Of a stretch of 64,000 bases of DNA, positions 11,367 through 23,316 are shown one piece after another. Under the pieces are notes generated by a model, which was not told where the DNA came from, searched no databases, and saw only the letters and a program-made list of their open reading frames with translations. The translations under genes were made by a program, and so were the position numbers. Position 1 is the first letter of the stretch, and every line of letters starts with the position of its first letter. The stretch is taken from contig NC_087082.1 in assembly GCF_026151205.1 (NCBI RefSeq), positions 5,401,908-5,465,907 on the forward strand, given 5' to 3'. The DNA comes from Bolinopsis microptera. Lineage: Eukaryota; Ctenophora; Tentaculata; Lobata; Bolinopsidae.

Positions 11367-11806
11367 TGTTCCTACTCCTTAAACCTCAACACGTTCCTTA
11401 CTCCTTAAACCTCAACATGTTCCTTACTCCTTAAACCTCAACATGTTCTTACTCCTTAAACCTCAACATGTTCCTACTCCTTAAACCTCAACATGTTCTT
11501 TACTCCTTAAACCTCAACACGTTCCTTACTCCTTAAACCTCAACATGTTCCTTACTCCTTGAACCTCAACATGTTCTTTACTCCTTAAACCTCAACATGT
11601 CCCTTACTCCTTAAACCTCAACATGTCGGCCTTACTCCTTAAACCTCAACATGTTCTTACTCCTTAAACCTCAACATGTTCTTACTCCTTAAACCTCAAC
11701 ATGTTCTTACTCCTTAAACCTCAACATGTTCCTACTCCTTAAACCTCAACATGTTCCTTACTCCTTAAACCTCAACATGTTCCTTACTCCTTAAACCTCA
11801 CTTCAA
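11367..11806. repeat. 25-26-bp minisatellite
   Basis: About 17 copies of TTACTCCTTAAACCTCAACA plus TGTTC, varying mostly by one base at the junction. The 10946-11366 stretch before it shows no gene. Confidence 0.95.
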
Positions 11807-12402
11807 GCTAATATCAACAAGACTTGATTATTATTATAAATGACACCAGAAGACTTCTAGTAGAAGCGCGGCCACCAGTCACCACCAGATCAGATACACA
11901 AGCAGTTCCTCACTGTCAACTTCTCCTCTCCTCCTCTCCTCTCCTCTGCTTATATACTGCTCGTTGAAACACTGCTCTACTCGCTAACCACCAGATAAAC
12001 GTGATTAAGTTTAACTTGACACAGTATCTTGACACGCTCTAGTAGCTTGTCTAAAAGAAGCCACTCTGTGGTGAGCTCACTGTCTAGTTTCTCTCTATTT
12101 ACTGTTCAGTTACCTGTTTAGTTACCTGTGTCCCCTCTCAGAGAGGGGGGGGGGGGTGCTGCCAAGTACTGGCGCTACAACGATCTGATACCTGCTTGCT
12201 GTAGTTCACTGCTAGATACAGCTAGCTCCAGATAGGCGTGTGAAGATAGGGCACTTTACCGCTCTATTCCATTAACATGTTACAGTAACGCTCGCCAATC
12301 AGAGGGATGCATGGTAACCACGTGACTAAGTAAGCAAATAAATGGCTTGATCGTCTGGTCTCTTTGACAGTGAGCTACTAACGTGTGTCGCATGTTATAT
12401 CG

Positions 12403-12505
12403 AGCTGTAATCCAGTGATAAACTTTCACTCTGTTTAATCGAGCAGTGATAAACTTTCACTCTGTTTAATCGAGCAGTGACAAACTTTTACTCTGTTAAA
12501 TTTCC
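12403..12505. repeat. 31-bp tandem repeat, three copies
   Basis: Three copies of a unit CAGTGATAAACTTTCACTCT followed by GTTTAATCGAG. It lies about 150-250 bases upstream of candidate exon F, together with a single CACGTG at 12313, so it may be part of its 5' region. Confidence 0.8.
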
Positions 12506-12648
12506 TGCTTCAATTATCTTGCAGTTATCGTACTTTGACTCTACCGATCTTGTTAGTCTAGTCTTCCAGTCTACTCATTCTTATCTGCGGAACAGACCTC
12601 CTCCTTCCCGGAACATAGTCCGTCCCGGAACATAGTCCGTCCCAGAAC

Positions 12649-12719
12649 ATGACAGTGCACCAAAGCAGGACAGGGTACTCGAGCGGGTACTACATCAGGA
12701 ACGCGTGGAATGTTTCCCG
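12649..12719 (+). CDS. Candidate first coding exon F (unidentified gene)
   Basis: The ATG at 12649 opens 23 codons (MTVHQSRTGYSSGYYIRNAW, then NVS) plus CG before a possible donor gtaccc at 12720: phase 2. The frame also continues past this donor for about 30 serine-rich codons before stopping, so the exon end is uncertain. A single E-box (12313) and short repeats lie upstream. No known motif. Confidence 0.35.
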
Positions 12720-14037
12720 GTACCCTAAACCCGCGTGGAGTATGTCTTCTCGTCCACCCTCCTCCACCTCCACCCGATCTAACACCTCGTTAGTTTCTGT
12801 TATATTTTACTAGTTGACTTCTAATACAACCGGATATTATCCAACAATCAGTACTTCTAATACTAGCTTTAGAAAATGTCTTACGATTACATATTTGCGT
12901 TCGAGTGAGGTTACTAGAAAGTCATATTTCAAATTTGCTTAAATTTTGATTTGCTCTTTCAGAATTAACTCCTTGAGCTCGTGTACGCTAGCACCTTAAT
13001 ATAAAGACCCCCGGTCCCCCCCCCCCCCCCCCCTGCCCCTTTAAGAGGTGTATTTTTAATACGCAATAATATTAAATAAGCCGTACTTGTTTGTTTCCGT
13101 GTCTATTATATTATAGCCTACTTACGTAGGATTGACGACATTGCCGGACATTTCGTTATTTATTTTACATGAAAATAAAATACTGTGGTCTTATTAGAAA
13201 AGGGCATAACAAGCACAATATTCAGTTAATAATAACTCTTTCTAACTGATGCATCAAAACTTAGTTGCATAACTTAAAACTTAGTTGCATAATTTAAAAC
13301 TCTATAAACTTTGCATGGTTATCTTGTTCATTTCTTCTCTCCTCATTTCGTTTAACAATTCCGATCAGTTACATAAAACTTCTTTAAATTCCACATGCAT
13401 GCAACGTAATCCGCCTGACTAGATTACTGGTTTGTTGAATAAATAATTAAGTTTATTCTGTTTAGTAATAGTGGGTGAGAATTGACAATATCAAAAATTC
13501 TCTGCGAATTATGGAAAATCATGCGGATTTTAGTTTCTTTACAATTCAAATTTAACTATCATGCCATCATGGTAAAAATGTTCGATAATTTTGATAAGGA
13601 CTGAAAATCTTCCGTATAACGTTTAAATTCAATCAAAATACAGTTTTCCCTTTATCCAATTCAAATACAGAATTAAAGCTCGGTCCTGAGGGTCACTTTA
13701 TTCACGAGCAAAAGTTCCACTCACAAATCACTTGAAGTATATAATATCCTTATTTTAGTTTATAGAATTCTTCCTTTCTGCTTCGTTTCAAATCCTGATC
13801 ATTGATCTATTCTGATAAGATCCAGATTCATTTCAATTTGGTGTCTGAATATAGATATCTGCTAAAGTACACAATCAAATCATTTCTTTAAAACAGGAGG
13901 GGTCGTTATTTTCAATGGAATCTGATACCAACTTCACAACTTGAGAAAACTATAAATTGACTGTTTCTCCCCGCCCTACATTAATCAACATTATCATGAT
14001 CACAGCTGTCTACCCTGCGCTGGGTCACAAACCTTCC
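12720..14037. other. Non-coding, includes a poly-C tract at 13016-13033
   Basis: AT-rich DNA with one long C homopolymer and short direct duplications (TTAGTTGCATAACTTAAAAC near 13261). No gene recognised. Confidence 0.5.
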
Positions 14038-16099
14038 TCATGCTATTGGATTCCTTAACAGAACCTCGGAGAACAACCTCTCGATCTCCGGAGCCCAAGG
14101 TTGAGGAGAGGGAGGGGGTGAGGTGTTCTTATCCACAGCACCAGAGAGAAGAGGCATTAGTTTAGAGAGCTCTTCCACATCCAGGAGACTCAGAAGCTCC
14201 TTCTCCAGAGACGCAAGCATAGCAGCGTTATCATGGTTACCGGGTGTAACGACGTGGTTACCGGGGGTAACGAGCATAGCAGAGAAGGGTTCTAGAGGAA
14301 ACTGGGGCGATATGTCGGGAGAGTTGAGTGGAGGGGTGTGGGGTGCAGGGTGGGGCTGCAGACTGTTGTGGGGGGATACCTGCAGGGGAAGGTGTAGTGA
14401 TGGAGCGGGTTGATTGGTGACCATGGGTAACGACGTGGTTACCGGGGGTAACGACACTTCCGGCTCCACTACCATAGGTTTCATGTCTACAGTGAGTTGG
14501 AACTGAGAGTTGTTGTTAAGATGGGCCAGACTAAAAGTGGGCATTGTTCGTGAGGGTATTCCTATTTCCAGCTGTGATCCACAACTCAGCACTGGAGCAT
14601 GATGTCCCCGCATATCTTGTCTCTGGAGCTTGGGTCTCTGTTGCCTGGGTCTTATCTTCCTTCGCTCTGGTTTGAGTTTTTCTGGGAAGTTCTCTACTAG
14701 CTTCTTAAACAAGTCCTTCTCCGAGACATCCATCTGGTCCTTCTCATGGAGTACACCTAAACGCTTAATGTCTGATATACACGTCCTTATCTGAAATACG
14801 TTCTGTTTTATTCTCTCTAGGCAGGGAAGGAGTTCCTAAATTAAACACTAGGATCTAGAAACAATATCACTACAAACAAGAAGTTCATTTAAAGAGAGTA
14901 TGCCTTGTAATATCTAAGGTATGAACTGTGCTGGAACACTCCCTATTACCTGTATCTCTAATTTGTTTGGAGGATGGTTGTGGCTTTGTCCCACTGAGAT
15001 AATATTCCCATCTTTATCAGTGCTAATCCTTGCTTTGCAAATTATGGGGTTCAGGGTTGTTTTACGACTCATCATGCACCTGCAGAAGTAAAACAGGGAT
15101 AAAAAATTGATTGAATTATTCGATGACATTCTTTTGGTATGCCTAATTTTAAAAAGACCCATACTGAAGAGTACCTTAGTGCAAGAAATATAGGCGGCAA
15201 GAATATAAGGCGCTAGAAATTAAGGCGGCAAGAAATTAAGGCGATATTTTTTTCGGAAAAAATACGATTTTTGATCGCAAATTTGGTTATAGTTTTGGTC
15301 GAAATAGTGTCAATTTTATTCTTTTATCAGTCTATAAAGCATAGAAATCTGTTTAAAAATACGATATATTGGACATTGGTCACATAAAAACTAAATGGTG
15401 CATGCACATTATATTTATAGTGATTGCTGTTCTGTCGTCTAAGTTTATAATTTTAAATTAGGTAGACATCCACTACATCAGCAAACTGCAAGTCAATTGG
15501 TATATTCATAGAGAAGGGAATAACGCTCCTCAAGAAGTTAGTCGACGAAAAGTACAGCTTCGACAAACGTTTGGAGGATGAATCAGCTGATATTATCAAG
15601 AAGCTATTTCCAGACACGACGGAGCAAGATGACGACGACTATCTTGGTTATGGATTGCAGCTGCTGGAGATATATGACTCTGATGAAGAAGGAGAAGACG
15701 AGAATATTAATTGATATATTAATGTATTTAGACTCAAGTTAATTTATTTTAAATATGTATTTCATTGAATTCTAGCAAATAACGAAATCGACATGTAAAT
15801 TTAAAATAATAAAATCACACGAAAATTTCTTATGAAAAAATCGCAAGAAAAAAAATTAAGGCGGTTAGAAATTACGGTGGTCAGATATTAAGGCGGCAAG
15901 AAATTAAGGCGATTTTGTCAGAATCGCCTTAATTTCTTGCCGCCTATATTTCTTGCACTAAGGTAGTTACCAACCTCCAGTAGATAGTGTCGTTCCTGGT
16001 TCTGTCCCGACTGAATCTGTGATCTTTGTAGACTAGATGGACTGAGTCTTTTGTCCGTCCCGATATAAAACTAACCGACATTCTGTTCCTGGGCGGCAT
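14038..16099 (-). CDS. FLYWCH-type zinc-finger protein, three exons
   Basis: The exons are 15975-16099, 14950-15079 and 14038-14790. All junctions are GT-AG and in phase, giving 335 residues from the ATG at 16099 to the TGA at 14038. Residues about 7-80 form one FLYWCH finger: F in SVSFISG, L and Y in HLVYKDHRF, YWRC across the first intron, C in NPIICKA, and a final SHNHPP. FLYWCH fingers are DNA- or protein-binding modules of animal nuclear proteins, related to domains in Mutator-like transposases. The rest is basic (PERRKIRPRQQRPK) and then proline/serine/threonine-rich with a C-terminal leucine-rich helix (ELLSLLDVEELSKLM), perhaps an interaction or activation region. A transposon fills nearly all of intron 1. 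The codons for VTPGNH and VTPGNHD arise from a duplicated GTTACC...GGTAAC motif. Function is inferred only from the finger. Confidence 0.75.
15174..15963. mobile_element. TA-flanked TIR transposon inside FLYWCH intron 1
   Basis: The ends are CCTTAGTGCAAGAAATATAG and its inverse, each followed by GGCGGCAAGAA, flanked by TA on both sides. This is as expected for the Tc1/mariner superfamily, although superfamily is not proven. Sub-terminal copies of AAATTAAGGCGG repeat at both ends. At 790 bp it makes up most of an 895-bp intron, and it starts only 11 bases after the splice donor. It holds one plus-strand open frame (see 15466). Confidence 0.8.
15466..15714 (+). CDS. Acidic-tailed open frame inside the TIR element
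   Basis: An open frame of 82 codons follows a TAG whose last two bases could be a splice acceptor. It reads ...SIGIFIEKGITLLKKLV, then DEKYSFDKRLEDESADIIKK, and ends in an acidic tail (LLEIYDSDEEGEDENIN) and TGA. There is no ATG. Its position inside the TIRs suggests the last exon of the element's own protein, or a captured host exon. I recognise no transposase motif. Confidence 0.35.
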   Translation, partial: TSTTSANCKSIGIFIEKGITLLKKLVDEKYSFDKRLEDESADIIKKLFPDTTEQDDDDYLGYGLQLLEIYDSDEEGEDENIN

Positions 16100-18360
16100 T
16101 AAAATCACAAAACTAATTAACAGAATCAAACAACAGAACTAATTAACGGAACTAGTTGGTGATCTGGTTTTGTTTGTTTCAGAAATGGGTCCTCTACAGG
16201 AAGAGCACAGACAATATACATGCTAATAACTTCTGTAATTATGAACTAAGTTACGATCTAAATAACTAACTGCAGTACTCGCATAATATGCTGACTTCTT
16301 CAAAGGTGCAAACTGAGAAATGCAGGAAAAGGTGAACAGCAAATTGTGTCCACTTCAAGAGCTGTTTCAAGAGCAGTTTCAAGAGTATTTTCAGCCACAA
16401 AATTCATACCACATTCTAATAATCTTCTCAACTAAAAATATCGATGAAATGCTGAGAGAAATAAATAAGGGACTGTTGAGGTGGAATCTCTACTGTATAC
16501 GGTATAGTACTAGTAGAACTACATATAATACACATTTAAAAACTATCGACTGTCTCAAGATCGACTGTTGAGGTCTCCTGTTCAAATTGGAAGGAAACAT
16601 GTGCGTGTAACAAACTAGATATAGTTATAGTAACACGTATAATAGTTACTATAGAAACCTTTACTATAGTTACTCAACTTAGTGAATATGATAACTTACT
16701 AACACACTAGTGCTATTATACTTATACTCTTATAGTAACTCTCTAAGAAAATATTATAATAAAATAAGCAAATATTGTAAGCAATCGTGATATTTAATAC
16801 GCTACTTAAGCAGGAATGATATCACATTTTTTGGATTAATATTTATTGGATTAATACTTAACACAATTTATAACATTATTACACACATTCATACGTAACT
16901 TTATTTATTGTCAAACACTGTAAAAGTAACAGTGGTTTCTACTCGCAACTAGTTAGGAGCATTATTCCGTGTTTGAAACCGTCAGAAAACGAAGCCTTCC
17001 AGAAACAAGAGAGAGCAAACTGTTAAACCTTCAAGTTCATTACATACGTCATGGTAACTTTAGTAACTATAGTAACTATAGTAACGTATATGCGTCATGG
17101 TTACTACTCCTACTGCTACATTATATGAGCAGTTTACTAAGTAGTTTAGTGTTTACTAGTTCCATAAGAATGGACTGTGTGCCGTCAGGGAGTGAATATA
17201 ATTAAGATAATAGGTAGTAAGGTAGTAAGGTAGGTATAATAGGGATATTCTGGTATCTGCCAAGTTCTACAGAATCACTTTTGATCAAAGAGCTGTCCAT
17301 TTTACAAGAATAGAGGAAGTATAATATTTCCGGGGTCGCCAGTTAGTGATGAGTAAGTACGTTAGTAATGACTAAGTAATGAGAATTGAGAGTGGCATTT
17401 CAACCACAACATTTGCTGGTTTTAGTAGCGCTAATTTTAAAGTTTCAGTGAGTTCCTATTCTCACATGACTACTACCACTACCACTACTACTACATGACA
17501 GGACGTATTGTATCGCAGCTGATTGTATGTATTAATAGACTGTAGTGATAGGGAGTAAGTGCATGACCCCCCCTCTATATCTAGGGAGGAGGTTTGTTTT
17601 GGCACGTGTCCAATCTGTTAAAGCTCACGTTTGTGTAACTAATATGAGCCACCAACCTGCCATTACCACATCTATTCAACTTCGAGGTCCACTCCTGGGA
17701 CCGCCTTACGACCCTTGTACATTTAGAGGCTACCAAGAGCACACGTACGTGATGTACAACAAAGTGTAAATGATAATTATCAAAAAGGTTATTTAAAAAC
17801 AGGAAGCCAGGCAACGAGTCAACATTTCAACCGATCAGCCAAGAATTGGCAAACTGAGGAACATTATTCTTAACAATATTGGTAGAGGCTCCTTTCTGTG
17901 CTGATAAAGTTGAAACCTAAGAAGGGAAATGTGATGTGAAATACTGTCTTCAATTCATGTGTACTGTGCGTGCTCAATAAGTCTCACTTTCTCACTTTCT
18001 CTGTAAACTCCAATGCGATTTTGGGAAACCAGTTTGGTGGAAATTCCCCGGTAGTGGAGCCATAATTGAGCTGTATAATTAGTAACGAGACGTACACACT
18101 GATAAGCAGCAAGTATCAAGACTGACCACCTACAAAAACACCTGATAAGCACCGCAAGATAAGAAACACCAGAACACAACACAACACTACACTAGGCAGG
18201 AAACACGCGGGTCCCAGGGAGCAAGTAGGTCGGGAGTAGGGGGAAACAAAGGGGGCTGAAGATCGACAGTGAGAGATACTGTAATCAGATTACCCCCTGA
18301 ACTCGGGCGACACATTCTAGTTCCTGTAACGGAACTCTGTCCGCTATCCCGGGTTAAGTT
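16100..18360. other. No gene recognised
   Basis: AT-rich sequence with short TAGTAACTATAGTAAC-like repeats (16615-16740, 17040-17095). Open frames here start at non-ATG codons or lack splice and domain support. Confidence 0.5.
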
Positions 18361-18365
18361 ACACG

Positions 18366-18480
18366 TCCGGTCACGTGCTGCCCACGTGCTGCTTGTACGC
18401 GCGCGTCATTGGTCAGCGTTAGGTCACGTGGGCGGCTCCGCGCGCTCTGATTGGTGGGCGTGAGCTGTCACGTGGGGGTC
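18366..18480. promoter_or_regulatory. GC-rich promoter-like block with four CACGTG boxes
   Basis: In an otherwise AT-rich region this block is GC-rich and holds CACGTG at 18372, 18383, 18425 and 18469, with inverted CCAAT boxes (ATTGG) at 18408 and 18449. This matches a TATA-less animal promoter bound by bHLH and NF-Y factors. No obvious first exon follows: the ATGs at about 18544 and 18575 open only very short frames. It may drive another 5' exon of the 21157-22126 gene or an untranslated exon. Confidence 0.5.
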
Positions 18481-20176
18481 AGGGACTGGGCTGCAGCACC
18501 AGATCCCTGATTGCGGGGTGTAGACCTGTGTATCTGCAGGCTAATGAAGCAGGTACCTTAATATCCGGGTTCGGAATGACCCCGGTTAGGTTGGTACACG
18601 CGGTATGATATTCCACTACTCTTCTAATTCATTTTCTACCTTAATTCAGACAGATTAATCTACTCTGTGAAGTTGGACAAGTGCCTGACATATTCAGGAA
18701 GTTATGCAACCTCGAAATCTGGTTCATGAATATGATAATCTAGATGTGAAAACGGTCGGAGAAACTTAAAATCTGGACAATTTCCGCTTGTTTTTAGGAC
18801 ACGCACTGTCTGTGAAAAGATACTAATATACTGTCACTAATATCCATTATCCTGTTACTAATATATTGTTGAAATCAAGCAGGATCAAGCAGCTTGTCTC
18901 ATAATATCGTATAATATTATATTGGATACAACTGCGATATTGAAGTTGAACAGAAAGAAGAATAGTGAATAGTAATCTCATATATTTTGTCATCGCATTG
19001 TCTAGTTTGCTGAACATTAATCGAGCTGTGAACACCAAACATACTCCAATCTGCTCAGGTAATCTTTCTCTGTTATCGAGAGAAAAAATTGCACGAAAAT
19101 CTTTGAAAAACTGCTAAAATCAGTTATTTTAGAATCTTTAATTTAATTTACAGACGCATTTTTTCCAGGATTGTATGAGTTTCAAGGATGTTGGTTTTAC
19201 TAATATCATTTTTTGAATCAACTGCCACTTTTATGCGGAGAAGTCAATGATAATTATGCCTAGAAAATTATCGTCTAAAATAGCTGCTATTTCTGTTCCA
19301 GAATTTTTGACAGATGTCAGAAATTTGACAAAAATAGGATTAGGTAAAAATAGAAAAATGAGAAAACCATAATAATAAAAAATACCAAAACTTTCAAATG
19401 GCTGTGGAAGGTGGTTAGGCGGTTGTTAGGCGGTTGTTAGGTGGCTGGTGCCTAACTCAAATTCGATTTCTTTCCCTTTTGAACACCATATCTCTCCATC
19501 ATCGTATAACCCATTTTGCTTCGAAATATTAAACGGGTTTATGGCCACTAATTATTTATTAGTAAGTATACCAATTACTATTACTAACCAATTAACTTAA
19601 TTAATCGCAATATTGAACGACACGACACACAACGCCTAACTGCGGATAGAATATCGTAGGAAGATGTGAGTTACACTGTAGTAGGTAGTTCTATTACCTG
19701 CTAGTAGTCGTATTAACTATCAGTACAGTACTAGGTAGTGTGTAGTAAATAGTACTGCTAGAGTTATTAACTAGTAAATAGTACTGCTTTCAGTCGTTCT
19801 TACATTCCCAGCTATAGCTTCTGCAGTAGGTACTATAAATAATAATAGTATATACTGTAGCAGTACTAGTATATTATATACGGTTGTCGGTTAGTAGCAC
19901 TAACTTGTTCTCTGAGGAGGACGTATTGTTAATGTTATTGTTTCACCTGTTATAATATACTGTTATATACTGTGAAACACAGAAGTCAGAATACAATCCC
20001 ACTCGCATATTTCTGTTCTTAAGGAAACTAATTAAACTATCCTGGCGTGGTTTCTAATGGCAGTTTTTTATTAAATTAATATGTGACACAAATTTAAAGA
20101 AATTTATCAATCTTAAGATTCTACACTCGTTTATCTGCGGCTGAATACCATCATTACTGACCCTAATTCAAACCAG
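18481..20176. other. No gene recognised
   Basis: AT-rich sequence with short local repeats (GGTTGTTAGGCGGTTG near 19420; TAGTACTGCTA-type repeats 19680-19880). Nothing supports a gene. Confidence 0.5.
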
Positions 20177-20235
20177 TGGTGTAACGAAGGCCCGCGCTGT
20201 GCGGGGGGGGGCGCAATCTTAGGGGGGCGCCAATC
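20174..20235. mobile_element. Fragment of a CAGTGGCGTAAC element
   Basis: CAGTGGTGTAACGAAGGCCC followed by a G run matches, in orientation and order, the 3' end (inverted) of the element at 31575-31856. Only one end is seen, so this is a truncated relative. Confidence 0.5.
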
Positions 20236-21156
20236 GTAGTTTGAATATGGGACAATTTCAAAAAACTGTCACAGAAATCATTTTATAAGTTTAATCTTTT
20301 AATAGATTGCAGTACCAGGAGGTGACTGTGCTGTTTCTTAAATTTTGTAACATTTTGTAACATTTTGTAACATTTCCCTTATTTCAGGACCACAGACCAC
20401 TACTCACACTGGTGCGACAGTAAATCCTGCTCAAGTCGGATTAGTTCTGGAAATCTAAAGGGTAACTTACTTTTTCCTTGAGTTTCAGCTAGAATATCGT
20501 AACCAGGGATTGTAACGTTAATATTAACAACTAGTAAAGTAGTTTGATAAACACTAGCTTCCTGAGGCTGAACCTTATATACTTATACTAAGTTGAAATA
20601 TCATTATGTCAAGGACAACGGTTAGCGAACGAGGTTTTTTTTCTCGTATACGGTACTGGTAGCTGCGACCGTACGTGCCCACGCGCCAATCTTACTATAT
20701 ATAAAGCGAGACGATATATATATATATATATATATCTGTGCCATTTTACTGACACCACGGCATCAACTTTAACGCGACTTTCTGCAAAGACCGTAAAAGA
20801 TATACAACTGAAACTTTTTTGACTGGGTCAAATGCTTTAATGGCCTACAAATCAGCATGAAAAAATAAAAAATTGGCTAAGGAATAATGATTTTAGAGCC
20901 CAAAATTTGGACCCCCAAGTGGTGTCAAAAACGCCAATTAAATAGGTAATAATTATTTTAGTCTCTTGAGTCTTGACACCGTTTAGGGTTATATTATACG
21001 GGTTCCTGCTAGTATATATAGACTGCGCAAAGTTATTTTGCGTGATATTCTGAAATAAACAATTTTTGGCGCGCGTCACTATTAATTAAAAGAGCGGAGA
21101 GTAAAACTTAACAATAATTAATATTATTAATATTTGCTTAATTATCTCGATTTCAG

Positions 21157-22126
21157 ATAATATGTTGGGTAACATAGATGTACCTAATTTGTACACCACT
21201 GTTACTCCTAAATCCTTCCTTCCTCCCTCTCCTCTCCGATCGAAACAGTTTGTTATGCCTCTCAAGCTGCACCAGGTTGGTTTTCAGTGTTTTAATCTAT
21301 TTTATTATCTTGGAGATGAGTTAACTACCTCCATCCTTGCTTTTATTGAGTTAGAGGATCGATTTGATTGAATATAATTTCAATTAACTGAAGAGATCAA
21401 CAACTGTACCGATCTTGTTTTTTGTGAAGATCTATGTGTAATATTTTGCTCGGACATTGAAGCCGCCCTAATTCAGTATACATGTAATATGAAAATTAGA
21501 TGAATTAGATAAGATCAGCTGATAACACAGTCCTTCAGCTGGAACCCCAACAGAAGAAGCCACCAGCCACCAGCTCTGATTTGACTGTGACGTTTGTTCA
21601 CCGCAAGATGAGTGACTCTAGTGGTAATGGCAAGCTGTCCTGCAACAGAAACGGGTAAGATGCCTCGCAGTAGCCTTATTTAATGTCCATGGTTAAATTA
21701 AGGCTAAGCAGCAAAACTACCAATAGTTACCATAGTTATACTACTAGTTACCATAGTTATACTATTAGTTACCATAGTTATACTACTAGTTACCATAGTT
21801 ACACCTAATGTGGTTATTATCCACTGCATCTGTCAGTTTAGCTGGAGTCTAATTATATCAGTCACATATTTGCAACATTAAGCACATAAAAATAACCCCC
21901 TACACCTCCCAGAGCGACCTCTAAACAAAGCAAGAACTCAGCCAACTCCTCCAAACAGACGAGCAAACAACCGGACCCAACCCCCTCACAACCAGGCTAC
22001 CCGGACCCTCTAGACCACGCTCCTATCGCGTTTATCAACAGACTTGCTGAGATGACCAGCCACCAGGCGGACACTGTCCGGTTCGAGCGGAATAAACGCG
22101 GCAAAACGAGAACTAGGATTAGTTGA
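21157..22126 (+). CDS. Unidentified three-exon gene, 3' part
   Basis: Exons are 21157-21275, 21539-21654 and 21913-22126, with tttcag, cttcag and cctcccag acceptors and gttggt and gtaaga donors; the TGA is at 22124. Junction phases are 0 and 2 and the frame stays open: 147 residues from the ATG at 21162. The sequence is Ser/Pro/Lys-rich (SKSFLPPSPLRSK-like, then SKQSKNSANSSKQTSKQ), followed by a compact C-terminus with a hydrophobic patch (PLDHAPIAFINRLAEM) and a basic tail (RFERNKRGKTRTRIS). I do not recognise the family. TVRF is a weak match to a PP1-docking RVxF motif, not enough to assign function. Exon 3 needs a phase-2 donor, which all candidate upstream exons A-F offer. Exon 1 needs a phase-1 donor or its own ATG. 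I infer one gene with several alternative N-termini. Confidence 0.6.
21720..21808. repeat. 21-bp minisatellite in intron 2
   Basis: Four copies of AGTTACCATAGTTATACTAC between exons 2 and 3 of the preceding gene; related to the array at 24940. Confidence 0.9.
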
Positions 22127-22189
22127 TGTATACTTCCTGTTAGGGTTTCTCTGTTTATTTCACTGAGGGTGATCTGTGTGTGTTTCTCC

Positions 22190-22285
22190 GGGTGATGGGT
22201 GTTAGTCACCAGGGTGATGCGTGTTAGTTACCAGCGTAATGGGTGTTATTAATTCAGTAACCATGGTGATGGGTGTTACTAATTC
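22190..22285. repeat. Short tandem repeat, about 24 bp
   Basis: Three to four copies of GGTGATGGGTGTTAGTTACC with variants, just downstream of the gene end. 22290-23316 otherwise shows no gene. Confidence 0.8.
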
Positions 22286-23316
22286 ATATTATTTAGGATT
22301 CAATGAAAGGAATATTTGTATGAATCAAGGCTATCCAGGACTTCTTCCGTGATCAAAGAGCCAAAAGAGCGGATTCTTCCTTGTTGATTGGCGTATCGGT
22401 ATACTAAATAACAATTGTCACATCATGGAATTTAAATTGAGACGATGAACGACCTTGGTCGCCAGATACTACCTACGGTACTACTGTTTTTAATGACCTT
22501 GGTTCACTTTATTCCCCGGAATTAGTGTGGAAACTAACGAACTGAGAGGCAATTCAAAAGAAAACGACGGTTTAAGTCAGAACTGAGGGGTTAAGCGGTC
22601 ATTTTAGTTTGACAACACCAGTAAACAGTATTATATATGAGGTCACTAAATTTGATAAACGTTTGTTGAATTTCTGAGCATTTACAGTATCTATTATAAA
22701 CGCCACTAAGAAGTGTAATCTCACTTTTACAATATACCTATATTTAAGAACTTAAATATTTCTGTTTATGTTAAGTTAAAATCGGGGCTTTTTAATTCCG
22801 AGCTGATTATCGTCACGCGGCTACGTGTAAATTATTTATACCGTTATTTCAGTTGTAAATATACTTTCCAATTCATAAAGTTATTTATAATTTATATTGA
22901 CGTGTTTTAACTTTTAAAGTAGTCTTAGAGACACAGTTTATGGTCGTATATAATTTATATTTGTAGTACAAACCAAAAAATTGGCACCATGCCAACTATT
23001 AATATGAAATTCATGCAGTAATACTCATTACTAATTACTAAAGTTTGCATACTTCATTTAAAAAACATCGAAAAATCGATCGGGTTTGCAATATCTGTAA
23101 TTACTTGATACACATTGCATTTCACTTTTCGCGCGCTAAAAAGGAAATGCATCGTGTATCAAATAATACTATACAAAGCGCCCTCTATTTTATTTCACGG
23201 CCAATAATTATAAAGGAATAAAGCAGTAACAACAGTATACTAGTACTATCACAATTCAGTAGATGCCCAAACTTGCATCTGTTTCAAAGTGAAACCTAGG
23301 TGAATAGAGTCCATTT

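Noticed and set aside
18269..18463. 64-residue frame across the E-box block
   Set aside because: No homology or splice support; the bases are better explained as promoter DNA.
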